From Phycomyces nitens (lineage: Eukaryota; Mucoromycota; Mucoromycetes; Mucorales; Phycomycetaceae), in NCBI GenBank assembly GCA_022702545.1, contig JAHRBC010000002.1, positions 3,782,001 through 3,846,000 of the forward strand: DNA of 64,000 bases. Reading direction: 5' to 3'. The notes under the pieces are model-generated. The model saw only the letters and a program-made list of their open reading frames with translations, did not search any database and had not been told where the DNA came from. Both the position numbers and the translations under genes were made by a program. Shown here piece after piece: positions 59,004-64,000 of the stretch. The number at the start of each line of letters is the position of its first letter. The first letter of the stretch is position 1.

Positions 59004-61589
59004 TTATTGTTTGGCATCTTTATCCAGAGGCATTCTTGACCAGAATCTCTGTTGGATCAGGGCCTTTTTGAAAGGATCTTCCAGGTCGCTGGAACTATCG
59101 CTTATTAACACTCCCTTTTCTTCTGCGTATGTATCATTAGAAGAAGGAATCTTGACTTTGGCAGCCTTAAGGAGCTCAACTCCCGCACCAGAGGCGGCCA
59201 GGGGCTTGCCATGACGGAAGGTGTCTAGCACAAAGCTAAGGGGTTCTTCGTAGGGGAATTGACTGGTGGTATCCATCAAGGTCTCAATACCTTTTTTACC
59301 ACCAGGCACATAGGCTGCATCAAACAAGACTGATGCGGTGGTAGTATAGGTCTGGGTGATATTGAGGCCGTCTTGGTCTCCCAGGGCAAGTCCAACGTAT
59401 TGCACATACGCGCCTTCCTTATTCAAAAAGTCGTACATTGCCTTTGCATCACTAGTGTCCGTTCCAGGGGCTGTGAGGATAGCAACTGTGCGGGTACGAA
59501 TGTTATTTGGCTTGGGGTACCTTTCGATCGATAGACCTTTTGAGGTTTTGTTGGGGTTGTCATACTTTTTGGTGGGTGGGCTCACACCCACTCCACTGGC
59601 CACACGGACCGCAAGGTTATTGTCTACATGGTTCAGGATCTCAACCATGCGCTTGCGAACATCCAAAGACTTTGACTTTCCAATCTCAAACCGTGCACCG
59701 TCTACCAGTTGCTGCTGCTCATGAGGCGTAATACTGTTCCAGAATAGCTGTGCTTGGATATAGTGCTCAAAGAACTTGGGACTCTTGCCACGCTCCTTTC
59801 GACCATGGACCATTTCTGGGTACTCGATATATCCCCCGTCCTTTGCGTTGACCATTGAAGGAGTATCGTCTTGAAGGCCGTTGGGTGAATAGGCAACCTT
59901 TCCCTTGAATACTTTGAACTGCATCTGGCCATCGCGTTGGTTATTGTGAACCGAATTAATGGGACGATTGATGGGCAATTGCATATAATTGACACCGCCC
60001 ATACGGTTGATTTGGGTATCAAGGTAACTGAAGAGGCGACCCTGGAGAAGAGGGTCATTGGTGAACCCAATGCCTCGAACGACGTGTCCCAAGTGGAAGG
60101 TTACTTGCTCAGTCTCAGAAAAGAAGTTTTCTACATTGCGGTTGAGGGTCATCTTGCCAAGAGGCTTAAAGGGCACAAGGGACTCGGGAATAAGTTTGGT
60201 AGGGTCCAAGAGATCAAAATCAAATTTGTCCTCGTCTTCCTCGGGAACAATCTGGACGCCAAACTCATACTCTGGGTAGTCTCCTCGATCAATGGCTTCG
60301 TAAAGATCGTTGCGATGGAAATCGCTGTCCTTTCCAGCAATCTTTTGGGCCTCATCCTGAAAAAGAGAAATGTGAATAAATATCATCCTGGTCAATTATA
60401 GCGTATTTATACAATCTTACCCAGACAAGATTTGAAAGCCCTTGAAGAGGCTTCCAAATAAACTTTGCAAACACAGACTTTCCTTCCTCATTAACCAGAC
60501 GGAACCTTTAAGAAAGTCAATATACTATAGATATATTACGGATATTTTTTTTTAAAAAAAACTTACGTATGGACTCCAAAACCTTCGACCTGTCTAAAGC
60601 TTCTAGGAATACCACGACCAGACAATGCCCAAAGGACGGTATGAATTGATGCAGGCTCAGAAGCAAAAAAGTCATAGGCCGTCTCGTGTGCAGTGCCAGC
60701 TTGGGGAACATCAGTGTTTGGCTGAGGTTTTCCGGCGTGAATAAGATCAGGAAACTTGATGGCATCTTTCACACACAACTTATCAGTACACTGTATGTCT
60801 TGGATATCCTGTCTTTTTTTTTACCTTGTACAAAAAATGGCGCGATAATGTTTCCCACTAAAATACCGATTAATATAATCCAAGTTATTGGTGAAATAAT
60901 GACATAACACTTACCCAGATCCCAAAGGCCTTCCTCGGTATAGAATCTGGTCGCAAATCCACGGACATCACGAACAGTATCTGCAGAACCTTTTGACCCT
61001 AGCACGGTCGAGAAACGAACAAACACTGGGGTCTTTGTGCCTGGTGTTCTCAGGAATTTTGCAGCAGTCAGGTTGGACCAGTCTTCATAGGTTTCAAAAT
61101 ATCCATGAGCACCCACACCGCGTGCATGAACTACGCGTTCTGGAATCCTATATATTTAACATCAACAACCATAACATTGACATGCAAACTAGAAAGGTGC
61201 GTAGACAGGCAGTTTAATTTACCTCTCATGATCTATTCAGATTTTTTTTTAAAAAAGTCAGTTGGGTGTTTGAAAGGTTCTTGAGACATAATCACAAGGA
61301 GTGGATACTTACCAAAGTGCATAACCTTTTCTCGCATCATAAAGTCCTCCATAAGAGTAGGTCCACGAAGACCTGCCTTTAGACTGTCTGTATTATTGAT
61401 CTTTGTGCCAAACATGGTGGTCTCTTGGGTCCCGGCATCATTGACAGTGTACTGTTCCATTTGTTCCATCTTTGCATTTTCCCCACTGCCTCCTGCCATT
61501 CTCTTTTGAAACGGGCATTGGGCAGTTACACCAGAAGAATAGAGAGCCAAAACCAGGGCAATGGCATATCCGATAGTATACACTTTCAT
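59004..61589 (-). CDS. secreted large-subunit catalase
   Basis: Seven exons (61589-61313, 61232-61223, 61147-60915, 60857-60825, 60765-60567, 60505-60421, 60356-59004) give 729 residues. A signal peptide ([20 protein letters not shown]) is followed by the catalase fold: catalytic His103 in [15 protein letters not shown], Asn176 in VGNIIAPFF and heme-ligand Tyr near 390 in [12 protein letters not shown]. The C-terminal 150 residues form the flavodoxin/DJ-1-like domain ([22 protein letters not shown]) that marks clade 2 large catalases. It breaks hydrogen peroxide to water and oxygen, here outside the cell or in the secretory path. Exon 2 is a 10-base micro-exon (ATCATGAGAG) encoding the invariant DHER; without it the frame fails. 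Confidence 0.96.
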
Positions 61590-61652
61590 AGTAATGCAAG
61601 AGTAGGAAAGGTGAAAGAAGAGTGCAGCTGTTATCTGGTTTAAAGAGATGTA

Positions 61653-61660
61653 TTTATATA
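61653..61660 (-). promoter_or_regulatory. TATA box of the catalase gene
   Basis: TATATAAA on the minus strand, 64 bases upstream of the ATG at 61589, a typical distance. Confidence 0.55.
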
Positions 61661-64000
61661 AAAGCGGACAATAGTATGTAATGATTTGTAAGTGTTGTCT
61701 ATTTGATACAAATCCATAGTTATTTATGCCTTTAAAACCCCTAAAAAGGGGACCAAGAGTAAAAAATCCTCCATGGAAAATATCCTGAAATGTCGCGTCT
61801 CTTTATTTATTTTTTAACATTGATAGATGCAGTGGGGTGGATTCTTTAAACATATGCCTTTTTACTCGGGTTCAATTACATGTTTATGACTATAAAACAA
61901 TCAAGGTTCATATATCTTTGTATCCCTCGACTGTATTTTAGTGGTATCATGAATAGCCTGGCTTTCGTTAGTTTGACTTGAAAATTTCGAGCCAAGATGA
62001 CCTCAGCTCAATGTCATCAACATTTTCCCCTTTTCATCCTTCGTTTACAACCCGAGAACTGAATTCAAACTCGTTACCAAGCAGCCTACATTTGATTTCT
62101 ATTAGTCTGTCTGGATACCACGGTTCTGTACCTGAGCTTACCGGATAATTACAGTTGTACCCGTTTTACACTGGTACTCAAAAGACTAATGTATCAAAGT
62201 ATAGCGACCATCTTTTTCTTTTTGGCTCATAATTATGCTCTTTAATAAAATCGATAAAGTGTTTACTAAAACTTGGCATTTGATTATTCACCGACTAGGC
62301 ATTTATTTGTAAATATTATGAAGTCTGCAGATCCAGCCTCTCAAAAAAAAAGAAGCTAATGCTGTCTTTCCAGGCAAGTTGAAGGTATACAAAAAGCAAC
62401 CGGCGTTTAAGTATAAAGATGCCCCAAAAACAAACAAACAAACGATAAAATCATACGTTGGTTGTTGTAGAATGTAGGCTATACGCAACATTTCCAGTAC
62501 TTGGAAAGCAATCATTCTATATATTAGACCTTTTTGTTTTGTTTTTAAAAAAATTGCTTGTATTTATCAAGGCATTCAAAGACACGATTACTTTTGGAGA
62601 CTAGTCGGGTTTCCCTGGTTCCATTACAGGCAATTACTTATGTTCAAGGGCCGTGTTACACCCAGAATATATCAAAGAAACACAAAAAAAAGTGAACATT
62701 AGGTGTCAAACATCCAAGGTGTTCATCAGCTATATACTCTTAAAACTAGAGAGTCAATAAACCACTTTCAGCACTCCTCCCCTTTTATTTTGGCGAGAAT
62801 AGCCTCTACAATAAAAGAAAGGATAAATTCATCTGCACAGTTTTTTTTTGTCGCATAAAAGTTTATACGTATTATTTGTTTTCTGTATTTCTTTAATTGG
62901 TTTACAAGTCAAGCCTTGCATTCAAATAAAAAAAGGCTGGTTGACTGACAAGAGATTGGTAACCATAAAATAGTGTGGCTATAGACAGGCTAGGTAGATT
63001 ATAATGCTAGGTGTTGTGAGCGGATAATGGACAGAGGCAGAGACCAGAAATACTTACAGAAAAAAAATGACAAGCGAGGGACAATACTTTGAGAGAATCA
63101 TAGTAGTGAAGATAAAAAGCTCAAACAGGCGTAAAGATGGTTGAAATTGGCGCCGAGGAAGTAAGGGATACTGAGATGGGACTTGGATCAGCCTGATTCC
63201 AATAAACAAAAACATGAATAATTTGTATATAAAGAGTTTGGAGAATTTACCTTTTACTGCCTCGTTTGCCTAGGATAAATATTTTCTGGTTAGAACAAGT
63301 ATATAAATATTGCTGTATTATTTGTAGGTTATTTGTTCTTGACAGCCAAAGAACGTTTAGCCCAAACCGGTTTGATGTAAAGAGCAAACAAAAAGTTTAG
63401 TTGCAAATAAAGATGGTCTTTGGGTATTTACTACTACAAAACAAAACAAAACCCTTACTTTGAATAGAATTAGACTCTAGTATAGATCAACATACTCGAG
63501 AGATACATGCTGTTGCCGAATAGCTTGAAAATGTCTGTACATTTAGGGCTGATTATTGAATAATTATAGATACATCTCAAATCAGTTTTACTGTCCAATA
63601 TGATTTGTACATCAAGCCCGTATATACACCACACCTGTTTTATTGCATACATATTAACTAAAAAGATAAAATGTAGAGAGGATCTTTTATACCATAAAAG
63701 TAACTGGCCGACTGCACTATTCTCCAGTATTAATCTAGAAATGCCAGGAGTTACGATCAAGGACTTGTTATTGTAGATTACTTATAGACTATTGGAAAAT
63801 CCAAGGCAAAAAAAGGGGGGAATTGGTGATATCAAAAGTATTTAAATTGTTGGATTGTAATAATATAATCCATAAACAACTATAAAAAGACTCTTGAGAT
63901 CTTGATACCACAGTTATTGTGAGTCTGGATTACAAAATCATAAAGAGATTGAAACTAGGGTATTTTAAGAGATATTAAAGAATACCGTGGCCGAGAATGA
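61661..64000. other. unresolved end of window with splice-like signals
   Basis: No complete gene could be built. On the minus strand several short coding-like stretches sit next to splice consensus: one encoding LFALYIKPVWAKRSLAVKNK then a stop (about 63346-63408), a possible exon GCAAACGAGGCAGTAAAAG at 63253-63271 followed by GTAAAT, and EAILAKIKGEEC then a stop after a TTGTAG acceptor (about 62777-62815). They may be exons of one or two small genes continuing leftwards, or chance. The rest is AT-rich. Confidence 0.3.

Overview
The window looks like nuclear DNA from an AT-rich, early-diverging fungus. Mucoromycota, probably Mucorales, is my inference from gene content, not proof. Support: many short introns (about 45-75 bp, GT..AG with CTAAC-like branch sites), a nuclear tRNA-Leu, fungal housekeeping orthologues (Utp4, Bfr2/AATF, proteasome alpha-5, Got1, an NDT80-fold factor), and transposase relics of a type I associate with Mucorales. 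No operons, plasmid functions or CRISPR arrays were seen. I rebuilt the exons by hand from splice consensus and reading phase; each model listed as a multi-exon gene closes in frame.

Layout. 1-1.2 kb: purine nucleoside phosphorylase. 1.2-6.5 kb: gene-free AT-rich DNA with a transposase scrap. 6.5-11.8 kb: an almost intact LINE (ORF1 with two zinc knuckles; ORF2 with endonuclease and reverse transcriptase) inserted in a TA microsatellite. 13.0 kb: tRNA-Leu(AAG). 13.1-17 kb: repeats. 17.1-41.3 kb: the gene-rich core, with an NDT80-like factor, Got1, AATF/Bfr2, a WS/DGAT acyltransferase, a small GATA-N-like protein, an orphan gene, proteasome alpha-5, an F-box protein, Utp4, an ACBD6-like protein, a DPH6-like ligase, a CAP protein and a LITAF-domain protein. 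42.05-45.93 kb: a 3.9 kb element with inverted arms of about 880 bp that are almost identical, enclosing decayed transposase and recombinase-like genes. 46.5-47.1 kb: a dead Tc1/mariner transposase. 48.3-52.1 kb: UDP-glucose dehydrogenase, then a sphingoid-base phosphate phosphatase on the other strand. 52.3-57 kb: a three-copy repeat family and a second LINE-type ORF1 relic. 57.4-61.6 kb: a Ptc7-like PP2C phosphatase and a secreted large-subunit catalase. 61.6-64 kb: mostly unresolved DNA with a few splice-like signals.

Functional links are loose, as expected in a eukaryote. Utp4 and AATF/Bfr2 both serve small-subunit ribosome biogenesis. The acyltransferase, the acyl-CoA-binding protein and the sphingoid phosphatase are lipid genes. 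UDP-glucose dehydrogenase supplies UDP-glucuronate for the uronic-acid-rich cell wall typical of Mucoromycota. The most unusual material is mobile: the LINE, with ORFs abutting as TAA-ATG and a 3' hairpin before its poly(A) tract, and the long-inverted-repeat element.
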